NCBI GenBank assembly: GCA_016787725.1
Contig: JAEUTZ010000022.1
Coordinates: forward strand, 1 to 64,000
DNA length: 64,000 nt
DNA from: Cyclobacteriaceae bacterium
GTDB taxonomy: Bacteria > Bacteroidota > Bacteroidia > Cytophagales > Cyclobacteriaceae
Direction: 5' to 3'
In this document: positions 26,205 to 35,394 of the stretch, piece by piece
How the letters are laid out: each line of letters starts with the position of its first letter
How positions within the stretch are numbered: the first letter of the stretch is position 1
Translations under genes and position numbers: made by a program
Notes under the pieces: generated by a model
Database searches by the model: none
The model's input: only the letters and a program-made list of their open reading frames with translations
What the model was told of the DNA's origin: nothing

Positions 26205-26968
26205 CAGTTCATTTTTGATGAAGCAACCGACTTGCGGGTAATGGCCGCTTGCTCTGTTTCCCAGGCTTTCCACGATTCGCTTAACAGCATAAGGTCTTCG
26301 GTCAGGCATGGATTGATGTAGGACTTGGGTACGCTCGGCAATAATCCATTAGCTAAATGATAACTGCTCAAACCACCAGTCCATTCAAAATGTCCTGGGT
26401 CATACGGATTGCGCCAACGGCCGCCCCAGCGCAGACCCAGCGATTCGCCAACAGCACCAACTTTTTTCCAAAGTCGGTAATTATCCCATTGTGCCACGGA
26501 GTCAACTACCGGAACCACATCCACTGCCAATCCATACTGATGTTTGGAATGCCCGCCTACTGAGCGTGTATATTTCCTACCCATTGATTTGTATTCATTT
26601 TGTTTGGCATGTGTGCGATAGGTTTCCACCAATTCCAATTCAATTCCTTTGGTTTGACAGATGGCGATGAGCTGCATCACTTTTTCACGGAAGTAGGGAT
26701 GCAACGCCTTCAGATCGGCAATCATGGGCAAACTTCCACGGTCCTTACCAAAGGAATAGTTTTCCACCACGTTCCAGGTTCGCCAGCTATCCCTTGGAGT
26801 CATATCACCCTCAGGATGGTCGGTTATCTGAAACCCCGCTATGAAGTCCAGTATAAACTGCCGATGTTCGTCAGAAAAGGGTCCGTTGATTCTGGTATGG
26901 AGATCCACTTGGGCAACGGTAACATACGAGACGTTCAAAAGACAAAAAAACAGGGCCGATTTCCACAT
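26204..26968 (-). CDS. M15 family peptidoglycan peptidase
   Basis: The ATG at 26968 is preferred to a TTG at 26989; it leads straight into a signal peptide (MWKSALFFCLLNVSYVTVAQ). The 254-residue protein belongs to the M15 D-Ala-D-Ala carboxypeptidase/L-Ala-D-Glu endopeptidase group. The zinc site is SKHQYGLAVDVVPV (His and Asp ligands) and DPGHFEW (third His), with the conserved ETYRTHAKQNE arginine segment before and LGLRWGGRW between. It should trim peptidoglycan stems in the periplasm. Its stop is fused to the start of the GH1 gene (TGATG). Confidence 0.9.
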   Translation of the reverse strand: MWKSALFFCLLNVSYVTVAQVDLHTRINGPFSDEHRQFILDFIAGFQITDHPEGDMTPRDSWRTWNVVENYSFGKDRGSLPMIADLKALHPYFREKVMQLIAICQTKGIELELVETYRTHAKQNEYKSMGRKYTRSVGGHSKHQYGLAVDVVPVVDSVAQWDNYRLWKKVGAVGESLGLRWGGRWRNPYDPGHFEWTGGLSSYHLANGLLPSVPKSYINPCLTEDLMLLSESWKAWETEQAAITRKSVASSKMN

Positions 26969-27034
26969 TTTACAAAAAATAAGCCGCAAAACTACAAAAT
27001 CGAACTGACTGAATAGTTATTGAATTATTAAGGA

Positions 27035-27730
27035 TTAAGCCCTGATACTGGACAGGCCACCATCCACCGCTATTACTTGTCCTGTTATCCAGGATGCCTC
27101 TTCTGAAAGCAAGAAAGCAGCGAGTGCGGCAAGGTCTTCAGGCGCACCCGTTCTTTTTAATGGGTGTCGGTCATCGGCAGCCTTTTTCTTTTCTTCGCTT
27201 GAGAGTAGTTTACTGGCCAGCGGGGTGTTGGTTAACGAGGGGGCAATGCAATTTACCCGAATCCTTGGCGCCAACTCAGCAGCAAGGGAACGTGTTAGTC
27301 CTTCAACTGCCCCTTTTGAAGCAGCTACCGATGAGTGAAAGGCCATTCCTTGCTGAACTGCCACGGTGCTGAATAAAAGAATAGAAGATGGTTGAGAATT
27401 TTTCAATATTGGAAGCACACTCCGGATCGTACGAATGGCACCCATAACATTGAGTTGAAAATCATCGATAAAGTCCTGATCCGATAACCGATGGAAGGGC
27501 TTCAGGTTGATCGTTCCCGGGCAATAGACTAAACCATGAAGTTGTTCCGGTAAATCTGAAAGTGTCAGATCATCGGTCATCGCATTGTAATTGAAAGACT
27601 TCCCTTTCGTTGCAATTGCATTTCTGGAAGCAATCATGACGGAATTATTCCGTTCGGCAAGCCGGTTTGCCAGAGCAAGGCCAATACCCGAATTGCCCCC
27701 GATGATCAGATAGTTTTTAGTGTCACTCAT
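27035..27730 (-). CDS. SDR-family protein lacking the catalytic tyrosine
   Basis: The 231-residue protein has a classical short-chain dehydrogenase fold. The cofactor motif is GGNSGIGLAL at 11-20, the VYCPGTIN segment matches the NNAG region, and the C-terminus has WITGQVIAVDGG. The SxxxxxxxxxxxxYxxxK catalytic set is incomplete: S121 is present and K139 is present in SSVAASK, but the tyrosine four residues before the lysine is valine (V135, codon GTA). The PSLTNTPLA and HPLKRTGAPEDLAALAAFLLS segments are otherwise canonical. This may be a subfamily with changed chemistry, not a decayed gene. It is divergent from trmH, 50 bases away. Confidence 0.88.
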   Translation of the reverse strand: MSDTKNYLIIGGNSGIGLALANRLAERNNSVMIASRNAIATKGKSFNYNAMTDDLTLSDLPEQLHGLVYCPGTINLKPFHRLSDQDFIDDFQLNVMGAIRTIRSVLPILKNSQPSSILLFSTVAVQQGMAFHSSVAASKGAVEGLTRSLAAELAPRIRVNCIAPSLTNTPLASKLLSSEEKKKAADDRHPLKRTGAPEDLAALAAFLLSEEASWITGQVIAVDGGLSSIRA

Positions 27731-27780
27731 GTTTAGTTACTTTGACACTAATAAACAGGAGTTTCAGATTATTGTTTTTG

Positions 27781-28467
27781 ATGGACGAAGTGATAAAGCG
27801 AAAACTGCTCATTGATCATTTTAGTAATTACATTACGGATCATAAGCGCGATTTTTTGGATCAGGTTTTAAACCTGCGTACTCGTTATGTAACGGTTGTT
27901 TTAGAGGAGATTTATCAATCTCAAAATGCCAGTGCCGTAATCCGAACCTGTGAATGCATGGGTATTCAGGATATTCACCTCATAGAAAATGAAACAAAGT
28001 ATGCTATCAATCGCAGGGTATTAAAGGGTTCTTATAAGTGGGTTGATTTGATTAAATACAGAAATAAAGAAGGGAACGCAACTAAAATTTGTTTTGATCG
28101 TTTGCGGTCAATGGGCTATAAAATTTTAGTCACGGATCCATCACCCGATGGAATTTCCGTTCACGATGTCCCCATCGGCCAAAAGATTGCCGTGGTGATG
28201 GGAAATGAGTTACATGGCACTTCCGATTATGCAATACGTCACGCAGATTTGAAAGTCAGAATTCCAATGTACGGATTTACAGAAAGCCTGAATATCTCGG
28301 TTAGTGCTGCTATCTGTCTGAATACATGGGTGCCCAAACTGCATCAATCAAACATCTCCTGGCAACTTTCTGACGATGAGAAAGAAGACATTCGATTGCG
28401 CTGGCTCCGAAAGATGATGAAACGACCAGAAATCATGGAGCGGGAGTTTCTAAAGTCAATTCAGTAA
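27781..28467 (+). CDS. trmH: TrmH-family tRNA/rRNA 2'-O-methyltransferase
   Basis: The protein methylates a ribose 2'-OH, most likely Gm18 of tRNA. The ATG at 27781 (228 residues) is chosen over a longer form that runs into the promoter gap. The three SPOUT motifs are visible: NASAVIRTCECMGIQDIHLIE, then VVMGNELHGTSDYAIRHAD, and VRIPMYGFTESLNISVSAAICL, which forms the knotted SAM site. The C-terminal helix (LRWLRKMMKRPEIMEREFLKSI) is the TrmH-type extension. It is likely cotranscribed with the SanA-like gene 26 bases downstream. Confidence 0.9.
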   Translation: MDEVIKRKLLIDHFSNYITDHKRDFLDQVLNLRTRYVTVVLEEIYQSQNASAVIRTCECMGIQDIHLIENETKYAINRRVLKGSYKWVDLIKYRNKEGNATKICFDRLRSMGYKILVTDPSPDGISVHDVPIGQKIAVVMGNELHGTSDYAIRHADLKVRIPMYGFTESLNISVSAAICLNTWVPKLHQSNISWQLSDDEKEDIRLRWLRKMMKRPEIMEREFLKSIQ

Positions 28468-28493
28468 TTTTGTATTGGCTTTAATTTAGTTAG

Positions 28494-29141
28494 ATGGCAT
28501 TGTTGAAGCGGTTGCTGCGGATTGGATTACTATTATTTTTCATAGGCACTCTGGTTGTTTTAATATGCAATACCTGGGTAGTGCGAAGCACGCAGGACAA
28601 AGTGCTTACGGATTATAGACTTTTACCCGATAGCGGGGTAGCGCTGGTGTTGGGTACCAGTCATCGGTTATCCGATGGTTCTCCCAATCCATTCTTTCAC
28701 AACCGGATGACAACTGCTGCCAATCTGTATAAAGAAGGAAAAATCAACCGGTTTATTGTGAGTGGCGATAACCGCACCCGGTACTACAATGAGCCCTACG
28801 AGATGCAGAAATCATTGATACAACTGGGCGTTCCAGAAGCAGCCATCACATTGGACTATGCAGGGCTTCGTACGCTGGATTCAATTGTGCGATGCAAGGA
28901 AATTTTTGGACAAAGTGATATTACCATTATCACCCAGCCATTTCATAGCTACCGAGCCCTTTTTATCAGTGACTTTTATGAGGTGAATGCGGTTGCTTTG
29001 GTGGCTAATGAGCCTAATCCGGAAACCGGGATCCGGGTTTACCTGCGGGAGTACCTGGCTCGAACTAAAGCCATCCTGGACTTGTATGTTCTGAGAACCA
29101 CGCCCCGACATTTAGGAAATAAAGAACCCCTTGGTAGTTAA
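28494..29141 (+). CDS. SanA/YdcF-type DUF218 membrane protein
   Basis: The 215-residue protein has one N-terminal membrane segment (about 8-28, LRIGLLLFFIGTLVVLICNT) and a DUF218 domain from about 45: GVALVLGTSHRLSDGSPNPFF, then NRMTTAANLYKEGKINRFIVSGDN, an LDYAGLRTLDSIVRCKE segment and TIITQPFHSYRALFIS. In E. coli SanA acts at the envelope and helps exclude vancomycin; DUF218 proteins are linked to cell-envelope carrier-lipid metabolism. The domain should face the periplasm. It follows trmH by 26 bases. Confidence 0.88.
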   Translation: MALLKRLLRIGLLLFFIGTLVVLICNTWVVRSTQDKVLTDYRLLPDSGVALVLGTSHRLSDGSPNPFFHNRMTTAANLYKEGKINRFIVSGDNRTRYYNEPYEMQKSLIQLGVPEAAITLDYAGLRTLDSIVRCKEIFGQSDITIITQPFHSYRALFISDFYEVNAVALVANEPNPETGIRVYLREYLARTKAILDLYVLRTTPRHLGNKEPLGS

Positions 29142-29220
29142 TATAGGCTGCAAGTGAAACTGCAGATTCGTAAAACCAATGCACCATATAAATCGTTAAT
29201 TTCGCATTTAAACTCCCTTT

Positions 29221-31734
29221 GTGAGCAGGTTCTTTTTTAAGGGTATTTTCCCATTATTTTTTGGTTTAATCCTTTCTTCTGGCGCGATTCAGGCACAGGA
29301 GACGGTCATTTCAGGAAAAGTTACCGATGCCGCTTCCGGTGATCCTATTCCCTTTGCCAATATTATTTTTAAAGGAACTTCGATCGGTACCACCTCTGAT
29401 TTCGATGGTAAGTTCTTGATAAAGACCGCTCGTCCAACCGATACCCTCGTGGCCAGTTATATAGGGTATAAGTCCCGGTACAAAACGATTAAGAAAGGTG
29501 TTCAACAGGTCATTAATTTTCAATTGGAAGAAGACATCACCAGTTTGCAGGAAGTTGTAATCAATGCCGGTGAAAACCCGGCTTACGAAATAATGCGCAG
29601 GGTGGTGCGAAATAAATCAGAGAATGACAAGCGCAAACTGATCGCGTATGAGTATGATACCTATACCAAGATTGAGATTGACGTGGACAATATCACGGAC
29701 GAATTCCGGGAGAAAAAAATAATAAAAAAAATTACTCAGGTATTGGATAGTGTTGATCGCATAGCCGGAGAAGATGGAAAACCGATTCTTCCTTTATTCA
29801 TCACCGAAAGTATTTCTAAGGTTTATTATCGTGATAATCCATCCTTAAAAAAGGAACGAATCTTAAAAACAAAGATTAACGGTGTTGGAATGGAAGATGG
29901 CACCACAATCACACAGATGGTGGGCTCTTCTTTTCAAGAGTATAATTTCTATCAGAATTGGTTAAACATCATGACCAAGGAGTTTGTATCGCCCATAGCC
30001 GATGGTTGGCGTATCTATTACGATTATGATTTAACCGATAGCCTGTACATAGGAGATGATTTCTGCTACCGCCTCGATTATTTTCCTCGTAGCCCCCAGG
30101 ATTTAGCTTTTACCGGAACCATTTGGATTACAAAGCAGAACTATGCCCTGAAGCAAATTGATGCCACCATGGGCAAGCAGGCTAATTTGAATTTCATAGA
30201 AAAGATCCGATTGCAACAAGAATTGGCAAAGACCGATTTAGGGCCTTGGTTGCCTGTTAAAAATCGCGTGTTAATTGACGTGGGCGAGGTGGGAAAGAAC
30301 AATGCAGGCATGCTGGCCAAATTTTATACAAGCAATAAAAACTTTGTTACAAATAATCCACACAGTCAAAACTTTTATGAAAAACCGATTGAACTGGCAG
30401 AAGATGCCCGGTTAAATGAAGAAGAGAAGTATTGGGATACGTTGCGCCATGAACCGTTAAGTGAGACGGAGAAAAGCGTGTATAAGATGATTGATACGTT
30501 GCGCACCATCCCCGTGGTGAAAACCTACACCGATATTTTCAAGGTGTTGCTGGATGGCTATTATAATCTCGGCAAAATTGAGGTGGGTCCGTATTTAGGG
30601 GTGTTGGTGTGGAATAATATAGAAGGAGTCAGGTTAGGGGGTGGGTTCAAAACCACCTATAAATTCAGCAAGAATTGGATCTTTCATGGGCAACTGGCGT
30701 ACGGGTTTACCGATGAGAAATTCAAATACATGGCTTCCGCCCAACGGATTCTTTCACGCAACCGGTGGACAACCTTAACCTTCCGGGCGCGCAAAGACAT
30801 TAACCGCATCGGCATTGACGATGAAAATCTGGGCGATAACCCTCTTTTCATGGCCGTGGCTCGGTGGGGATACTTCCGGAGGGGATACTACTCGGATGAA
30901 TACAAAGTCGCCTTTCAACGAGAACTATTTAAAGGGTATTCACAAAAGATTTCGTTTCGGTACTGGACCTTTAATCCAACGTATGAGTTTGGATACATTG
31001 CCAATCCCGGTGATGTCAACTCTCCAGTAATTGAAAGTTTTCAGAATTCTGAGATAAGCATTGAGTCGCGGTATGCCCGTGACGAAGTGTTTTTACAGAA
31101 TGATAATGAGCGAATCAGTTTAGGAACCACCAAATGGCCGGTGATTACACTTCGCTATACGCATGGATTTCAGGATGTATTGGGAAGCGATTTTGAGTAC
31201 GATAAAATAAGACTCAACCTGACGAAACGGATTAAGACAGGTCCGCTCGGAACGGCTTATGTTACCGTAACCGGAGAATACATCTTTAACACCCTTCCTT
31301 ATCCGTTGCTAGGGTTGCACCTGGGCAATCAAACACCCATCTATACTTCTGTATTGTATAGTTTGATGAACTACGGTGAATTTGTCAGTGACCATTATGC
31401 TTCCATGCAGTACCGTCAGTACCTGGAGGGATTTTTGTTAAATCGGATTCCATTGTTGAACAGATTGAAATGGCGCTTACTGGCCACCACCAACATTATC
31501 ATGGGTGGATTAAGACCTTCCAATCAGTCGTTGAACAGTAATTTTACTCCAGCCGGATTAGAGAGTGCTCCAACGGGCTATTTCACGAATGGCAAACCGT
31601 ACGTGGAAGTAGGGTATGGGGTTGAAAATATCTTCCGGGTATTACGAGTCGATTTCGTTCACCGAATCTCCTACCTCGACAATCCGAATGTGCGTAAGTT
31701 CGGCATCCTCTTTACTGCTCAAGTGCAGCTTTAA
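29221..31734 (+). CDS. DUF5686 outer-membrane protein with CarboxypepD_reg-like domain
   Basis: The 837-residue protein starts at a GTG and has a signal peptide ending near AQ (SGAIQAQ). Residues about 25-115 form the carboxypeptidase-regulatory-like beta sandwich seen in TonB-linked proteins (VISGKVTDAASGDPIPFANI, YIGYKSRYKTIKKG). The rest is the DUF5686 region of Bacteroidota: a periplasmic part (NPAYEIMRRVVRNK) and a C-terminal beta barrel of paired aromatic strands, ending FGILFTAQVQL. It is expected in the outer membrane; function is not established. An 80-base gap with an AT-rich promoter-like stretch separates it from the SanA-like gene. Confidence 0.88.
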   Translation: MSRFFFKGIFPLFFGLILSSGAIQAQETVISGKVTDAASGDPIPFANIIFKGTSIGTTSDFDGKFLIKTARPTDTLVASYIGYKSRYKTIKKGVQQVINFQLEEDITSLQEVVINAGENPAYEIMRRVVRNKSENDKRKLIAYEYDTYTKIEIDVDNITDEFREKKIIKKITQVLDSVDRIAGEDGKPILPLFITESISKVYYRDNPSLKKERILKTKINGVGMEDGTTITQMVGSSFQEYNFYQNWLNIMTKEFVSPIADGWRIYYDYDLTDSLYIGDDFCYRLDYFPRSPQDLAFTGTIWITKQNYALKQIDATMGKQANLNFIEKIRLQQELAKTDLGPWLPVKNRVLIDVGEVGKNNAGMLAKFYTSNKNFVTNNPHSQNFYEKPIELAEDARLNEEEKYWDTLRHEPLSETEKSVYKMIDTLRTIPVVKTYTDIFKVLLDGYYNLGKIEVGPYLGVLVWNNIEGVRLGGGFKTTYKFSKNWIFHGQLAYGFTDEKFKYMASAQRILSRNRWTTLTFRARKDINRIGIDDENLGDNPLFMAVARWGYFRRGYYSDEYKVAFQRELFKGYSQKISFRYWTFNPTYEFGYIANPGDVNSPVIESFQNSEISIESRYARDEVFLQNDNERISLGTTKWPVITLRYTHGFQDVLGSDFEYDKIRLNLTKRIKTGPLGTAYVTVTGEYIFNTLPYPLLGLHLGNQTPIYTSVLYSLMNYGEFVSDHYASMQYRQYLEGFLLNRIPLLNRLKWRLLATTNIIMGGLRPSNQSLNSNFTPAGLESAPTGYFTNGKPYVEVGYGVENIFRVLRVDFVHRISYLDNPNVRKFGILFTAQVQL

Positions 31735-31815
31735 TTTTGCTCATTTCTTTGTTTCAATCGCTTAAAAGAATGCGTGGAAAAGTCCATATTTGCAGTCCTA
31801 AATGAAGTCGAGTAA

Positions 31816-33753
31816 ATGAGTTCAGTTAACGTAACCCTGCCCGATGGTTCTGCGCGGGAGTATCCGAAGGGGGTCAAAGGAATAGAAATAGCACAAAGCA
31901 TCAGCGAGGGGCTGGCACGCAATGCACTTTCCATTGAGGTGAATGGAGAAATTTGGGATCTGAGTCGTCCCATCCATGCCGATGCATCAATCAAAATATT
32001 TACCTGGAATGACAAAGGTGGCAAGTATGCCTTCTGGCACTCCTCTGCCCATTTGTTTGCCGAAGCGCTGGAGGCCTTGTATCCCGGTGTTAAATTTGGA
32101 ATTGGGCCGCCCATCGAAAATGGATTTTACTATGATGTCGATTTAGGGGATCGTCCATTTGGAGATGAAGAGTTAGTGGCTGTCGAAAAGAAAATGATTG
32201 AGTTGGCAAAAGCCAACAGCACCTTTACTCGAAGGGATGTTTCCAAAAATGAAGCCATCGAGTACTTCACGAAAAAGGGAGATGAGTATAAGCTTGAATT
32301 GATTGAGGGGTTGGCTGATGGTTCCATCACTTTCTATCAGCAGGGAAATTTTGTTGACTTATGCCGGGGGCCCCACATCCCGTCTACAGGTCCGATCAAG
32401 GCCATAAAATTATTAAGTGTGGCTGGTGCTTATTGGCGGGGTGACGAAAAGAACAAAATGCTTAAGCGCATTTACGGTATCACATTTCCTAAGCAGAAGG
32501 AATTGGAGGAATATCTCCACGTGTTGGAGGAGGCCAAGAAACGTGATCACCGAAAATTAGGGAAGGAACTGGAGTTGTTTGCCTTTTCTGAGAAGGTAGG
32601 CATGGGATTGCCGTTATGGTTGCCAAAAGGTACCATCCTCCGCGAGCGACTGGAACAGTTCATGCGAAGAGCTCAGATTCGGGCCGGGTACGATCCGGTG
32701 GTAACCCCACACATTGGCAGCAAGCAACTTTATGTTACTTCTGGCCACTATGAAAAGTATGGAAAGGATTCCTTCCAACCCATTCATACGCCTGACGAAA
32801 GCGAGGAATTTCTTCTCAAGCCGATGAACTGTCCGCATCACTGTGAGATCTATAAGGTGAAGCCAAGATCATACAAAGATTTACCCATTCGGTTAGCGGA
32901 GTTTGGTACGGTGTATCGGTATGAACAAAGTGGGGAACTTCATGGGTTAACCCGTGTGCGTGGATTTACACAAGATGATGCCCATATTTTTTGTCGGCCG
33001 GATCAGGTGAAAGAAGAGTTTATAAAAGTAATCGACCTGGTCTTGCATGTTTTTAAATCGCTAGGGTTTGAAAATTATACCGCCCAGGTTTCCTTGCGCG
33101 ACCCGGACAATAAAGCCAAGTACATCGGTGAAGATGAGTTATGGGTGCGTGCAGAAAGGGAAATTCAGGAGGCAGCCGATGAACGTGGCTTGAAGACCGT
33201 GGCGGTAAGGGGCGAGGCTGCGTTCTATGGCCCCAAGTTGGACTTCATGGTGAAGGATGCATTAGGTCGCAGTTGGCAATTGGGTACCATTCAGGTTGAC
33301 TATCAATTACCCCAGCGATTTGAGCTTGAATACATCGGTTCGGATAGTCAGAAGCATCGTCCGGTAATGATCCACCGGGCTCCGTTCGGGTCCTTGGAGC
33401 GTTTTGTGGCGGTACTCATTGAACACTGTGCAGGTAATTTCCCATTATGGCTCGCACCCGAGCAGATTGCGGTATTGCCAATTTCTGAGCGATTCAATGA
33501 GTATGGTCAAAAGGTTCTGGATATTTTGAAGGAAAGTGAGATTCGCGGCTTTTTGGACGACCGAAATGAGAAAATCGGTCGCAAAATCAGAGATGCTGAG
33601 GTGAATAAAGTGCCTTTTATGCTGTTGGTGGGAGAAAAGGAAGCTCAGGATAATAAAGTAGCAGTTAGAAGACATGGCGAGGGTGATAAAGGAGCTATGG
33701 ACTTAACCGAATTTGTTGCCCAATTTTCACGAGAATTTAGCCTTCCAGCCTGA
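31816..33753 (+). CDS. thrS: Threonyl-tRNA synthetase
   Basis: This class II synthetase charges tRNA-Thr. The 645 residues match the family. It has the TGS domain (1-63), the editing domain with [11 protein letters not shown] and [10 protein letters not shown] zinc/editing motifs, then the catalytic core with motif 1, the zinc-binding [10 protein letters not shown], motif 2 ([23 protein letters not shown], shown in parts) and motif 3 ([11 protein letters not shown]), and the anticodon-binding C-domain. It heads a conserved thrS-infC-rpmI-rplT order. An ATATTTGCA element at 31786-31794 may be a -7 box, but I see no matching -33 element. Confidence 0.97.
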   Translation: MSSVNVTLPDGSAREYPKGVKGIEIAQSISEGLARNALSIEVNGEIWDLSRPIHADASIKIFTWNDKGGKYAFWHSSAHLFAEALEALYPGVKFGIGPPIENGFYYDVDLGDRPFGDEELVAVEKKMIELAKANSTFTRRDVSKNEAIEYFTKKGDEYKLELIEGLADGSITFYQQGNFVDLCRGPHIPSTGPIKAIKLLSVAGAYWRGDEKNKMLKRIYGITFPKQKELEEYLHVLEEAKKRDHRKLGKELELFAFSEKVGMGLPLWLPKGTILRERLEQFMRRAQIRAGYDPVVTPHIGSKQLYVTSGHYEKYGKDSFQPIHTPDESEEFLLKPMNCPHHCEIYKVKPRSYKDLPIRLAEFGTVYRYEQSGELHGLTRVRGFTQDDAHIFCRPDQVKEEFIKVIDLVLHVFKSLGFENYTAQVSLRDPDNKAKYIGEDELWVRAEREIQEAADERGLKTVAVRGEAAFYGPKLDFMVKDALGRSWQLGTIQVDYQLPQRFELEYIGSDSQKHRPVMIHRAPFGSLERFVAVLIEHCAGNFPLWLAPEQIAVLPISERFNEYGQKVLDILKESEIRGFLDDRNEKIGRKIRDAEVNKVPFMLLVGEKEAQDNKVAVRRHGEGDKGAMDLTEFVAQFSREFSLPA

Positions 33754-33762
33754 TTTCAGGAT

Positions 33763-33792
33763 TTTGATAAACCGAAAAAAGCGCGATATTTG
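33763..33792 (+). promoter_or_regulatory. Bacteroidota-type promoter candidate for infC
   Basis: TTTG at 33763-33766 and GATATTTG at 33785-33792 are 18 bases apart, close to the -33 TTTG / -7 TAnnTTTG arrangement of Bacteroidota sigma-ABfr promoters. The infC start is 40 bases downstream. This could give infC-rpmI-rplT a supply of transcripts independent of thrS. Confidence 0.45.
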
Positions 33793-33831
33793 CAGCCTGT
33801 TTTTAAAAAAGTAAGAATTTAAACCCAACGA

Positions 33832-34404
33832 GTGGCAATATTTCCTGGTAATGACCGCCCCAGACCTTTTATAAGAGGTCCGCGCAGAGTAGTTGAAGAA
33901 CCTTATCGCATCAATGAACGAATCCTTGCCCCCCGGGTAAGAGTAGTAGGCGAAAACATTAAGGTGGACGTGTACCCGACCTCGGTCGCTATCAAGATGG
34001 CACAAGAACAGGGGTTGGACCTGGTAGAAATATCACCGAATGCAGACCCTCCCGTTTGCAAGATCATTGACTACTCGAAGTTTAAATACGAGCAGAAAAA
34101 GAAACAGAAGGAGATCAAGGCCAATGCCCAGAAAACGATCCTGAAAGAGATTCGTTTCGGGCCCAATACGGATGACCATGATTTCAATTTTAAAGTGAAG
34201 CATGCTGAGAACTTTTTGAAAGAAGGTGCCAAGGTAAAAGCCTATGTTCATTTTGCAGGCCGTTCGATCGTGTATAAGGAGCGGGGCGAGATTTTGTTAT
34301 TGAAATTTGCTCAGGCCCTGGAAGAGTTAGGGAAAGTGGAACAGCTGCCTAAGCTTGAGGGGAAGAGGATGTACATGATGGTAGCGCCAAAAGGAAAGAA
34401 GTAG
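33832..34404 (+). CDS. infC: Translation initiation factor IF-3
   Basis: IF-3 binds the 30S subunit and checks start-codon pairing. The 190-residue protein has the N-domain (about 20-90, [16 protein letters not shown], then [21 protein letters not shown]), the basic linker and the C-domain ([25 protein letters not shown] to KMYMMVAPK-like end). The start is a GTG at 33832: an in-frame TAA stands 4 codons upstream, and no ATG occurs before the conserved region, so a non-AUG start is forced. E. coli infC also has a rare start (AUU) used for self-regulation. Followed by rpmI after 27 bases. Confidence 0.96.
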   Translation: MAIFPGNDRPRPFIRGPRRVVEEPYRINERILAPRVRVVGENIKVDVYPTSVAIKMAQEQGLDLVEISPNADPPVCKIIDYSKFKYEQKKKQKEIKANAQKTILKEIRFGPNTDDHDFNFKVKHAENFLKEGAKVKAYVHFAGRSIVYKERGEILLLKFAQALEELGKVEQLPKLEGKRMYMMVAPKGKK

Positions 34405-34431
34405 TTAGTTGTTTTATAAATTTAATACGTA

Positions 34432-34632
34432 ATGCCCAAGTTAAAGACCAAGTCAGGAGCCAAGAAGCGGTTTAAAGTTACCGGTACCGGTAAGATAAAG
34501 CGCAAGAAGGCGTACAAGAGACACATCCTGACGAAGAAAGAAACTAAGCAGAAGAGGAGACTCGGCCATGCTACGACCGTCAAGAAAGTTGACGAGAGTA
34601 ATGTTAAGCCCATGCTCCCTTATCTGATTTAA
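34432..34632 (+). CDS. rpmI: 50S ribosomal protein L35
   Basis: The 66-residue basic protein has the L35 signature [22 protein letters not shown] with a [11 protein letters not shown] segment and [23 protein letters not shown] end. It is part of the large ribosomal subunit. It lies between infC and rplT; the spacer to rplT is long and can fold into several hairpins. Confidence 0.97.
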   Translation: MPKLKTKSGAKKRFKVTGTGKIKRKKAYKRHILTKKETKQKRRLGHATTVKKVDESNVKPMLPYLI

Positions 34633-34652
34633 TCCGTACAGTCGGATACCCA

Positions 34653-34744
34653 ACCTAAGGTTATTAGGTGTGTTTAGTCCTCCAACGAATGAGGAGGGAT
34701 GTTTAACCCGGTCATTGGCTTAAAGAGTTCGCGTAACGCGAAAC
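34653..34744 (+). promoter_or_regulatory. Structured rpmI-rplT spacer, candidate L20 autoregulatory RNA
   Basis: The 136-base spacer holds three successive hairpins: ACCTAA/TTAGGT with a 5-base loop (34653-34669), TCCTCC/GGAGGG (34678-34698) and TTCGCG/CGCGAA with a TAA loop (34728-34742). The spacer is much longer than needed between two genes of this operon. L20 controls its own operon by binding mRNA structures in other phyla, so a comparable role here is reasonable but unproven. Confidence 0.4.
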
Positions 34745-34768
34745 GCCAACACCAAAAAATTAAAATTT

Positions 34769-35113
34769 ATGCCACGTTCAGTAAACAATGTTGCATCAAG
34801 AGCCAGACGCAAGCGCGTCATGGAACTGGCCAAAGGGTACTTTGGTCGCAGAAAAAATGTATGGACAGTCGCCAAGAATGCTGTCGAAAAGGGTTTGGTT
34901 TATGCCTATCGCGATCGCAAAGCAAAGAAACGTGATTTCCGCACGCTTTGGATTGCCCGTATTAATGCAGGAGCCAGATTGCATGGAATGTCCTATTCGG
35001 TATTCATGGGGAAGATCAAAAAGGCGGGAATTGATTTGAACCGCAAAGTATTGGCTGATCTTGCGATGAATCATCCATCTGCTTTCGAAGCTGTTGTTAA
35101 AAAATTGAAGTAA
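34769..35113 (+). CDS. rplT: 50S ribosomal protein L20
   Basis: The 114-residue basic protein has the L20 signature [32 protein letters not shown] (shown in parts here: [24 protein letters not shown]) and the [26 protein letters not shown] core. It is an early assembly protein of the large subunit and in many bacteria represses its own operon. It is the last gene before a strong terminator. Confidence 0.97.
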   Translation: MPRSVNNVASRARRKRVMELAKGYFGRRKNVWTVAKNAVEKGLVYAYRDRKAKKRDFRTLWIARINAGARLHGMSYSVFMGKIKKAGIDLNRKVLADLAMNHPSAFEAVVKKLK

Positions 35114-35131
35114 TCATTGATTGCCAAGATT

Positions 35132-35161
35132 AAAAGCCCCGGTTCAAATCGGGGCTTTTTT
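35132..35161 (+). terminator. Intrinsic terminator of the thrS-rplT operon
   Basis: AAAAGCCCCG and CGGGGCTTTT form a 10-bp stem with an 8-base loop (GTTCAAAT), followed by a continuing T run. It starts 18 bases after the rplT stop. Confidence 0.9.
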
Positions 35162-35167
35162 AATTGA

Positions 35168-35365
35168 ATGTCTATGACACGATCAAAGAAAATTTTTCTA
35201 TCGCTGGCAGTAATCTTTTTCGTGCTCTTATTGTATGCCAGTTATGACATCAGTACCCGCACCACGTTTCCGGGCTCTAAACCGCAGCTAAAAGAGCGCA
35301 TTGAAGAGCAGTTTCTGGAAAAAGATACCACCCACCAGGACAGCCTTTCGGTCATTCAACGGTGA
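35168..35365 (+). CDS. Small single-pass membrane protein
   Basis: The 65-residue protein begins MSMTRSKKIFLSLAVIFF; a second ATG at 35174 is also possible. A basic N-terminus and one hydrophobic helix (about 8-26) are followed by a polar, acidic tail with QLKERIEEQFLEKD. It looks like a signal-anchored small protein. No family recognised. It begins 7 bases after the ribosomal operon terminator, so it needs read-through or its own promoter. The frame could be fortuitous, but the basic-hydrophobic-polar layout argues for a real gene. Confidence 0.5.
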   Translation: MSMTRSKKIFLSLAVIFFVLLLYASYDISTRTTFPGSKPQLKERIEEQFLEKDTTHQDSLSVIQR

Positions 35366-35394
35366 TTTTGGCAACTTATCAGATTATTTTTCGC

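Noticed and set aside
26205-26309. 35-residue N-terminal extension of the GH1 protein
   Set aside because: It lies inside the M15 gene; the TGATG overlap and the FPKDFIFGTS start favour 26204.
29148-29165. CTGCA/TGCAG inverted repeat upstream of the DUF5686 gene
   Set aside because: Only five base pairs and no T run; could be chance.
31786-31794. ATATTTGCA as a promoter for thrS
   Set aside because: It resembles a -7 box but no TTTG lies at the right distance upstream, so it is not listed as a feature.
31731-32114. Minus-strand 127-codon frame over the thrS start
   Set aside because: It is antisense to the strongly conserved TGS domain of thrS.
35136-35155. T-arm-like sequence (GTTCAAAT between GC stems), possible tRNA
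   Set aside because: The loop is 8 bases, there is no acceptor or anticodon arm around it, and a T run follows, so it is the rplT terminator.
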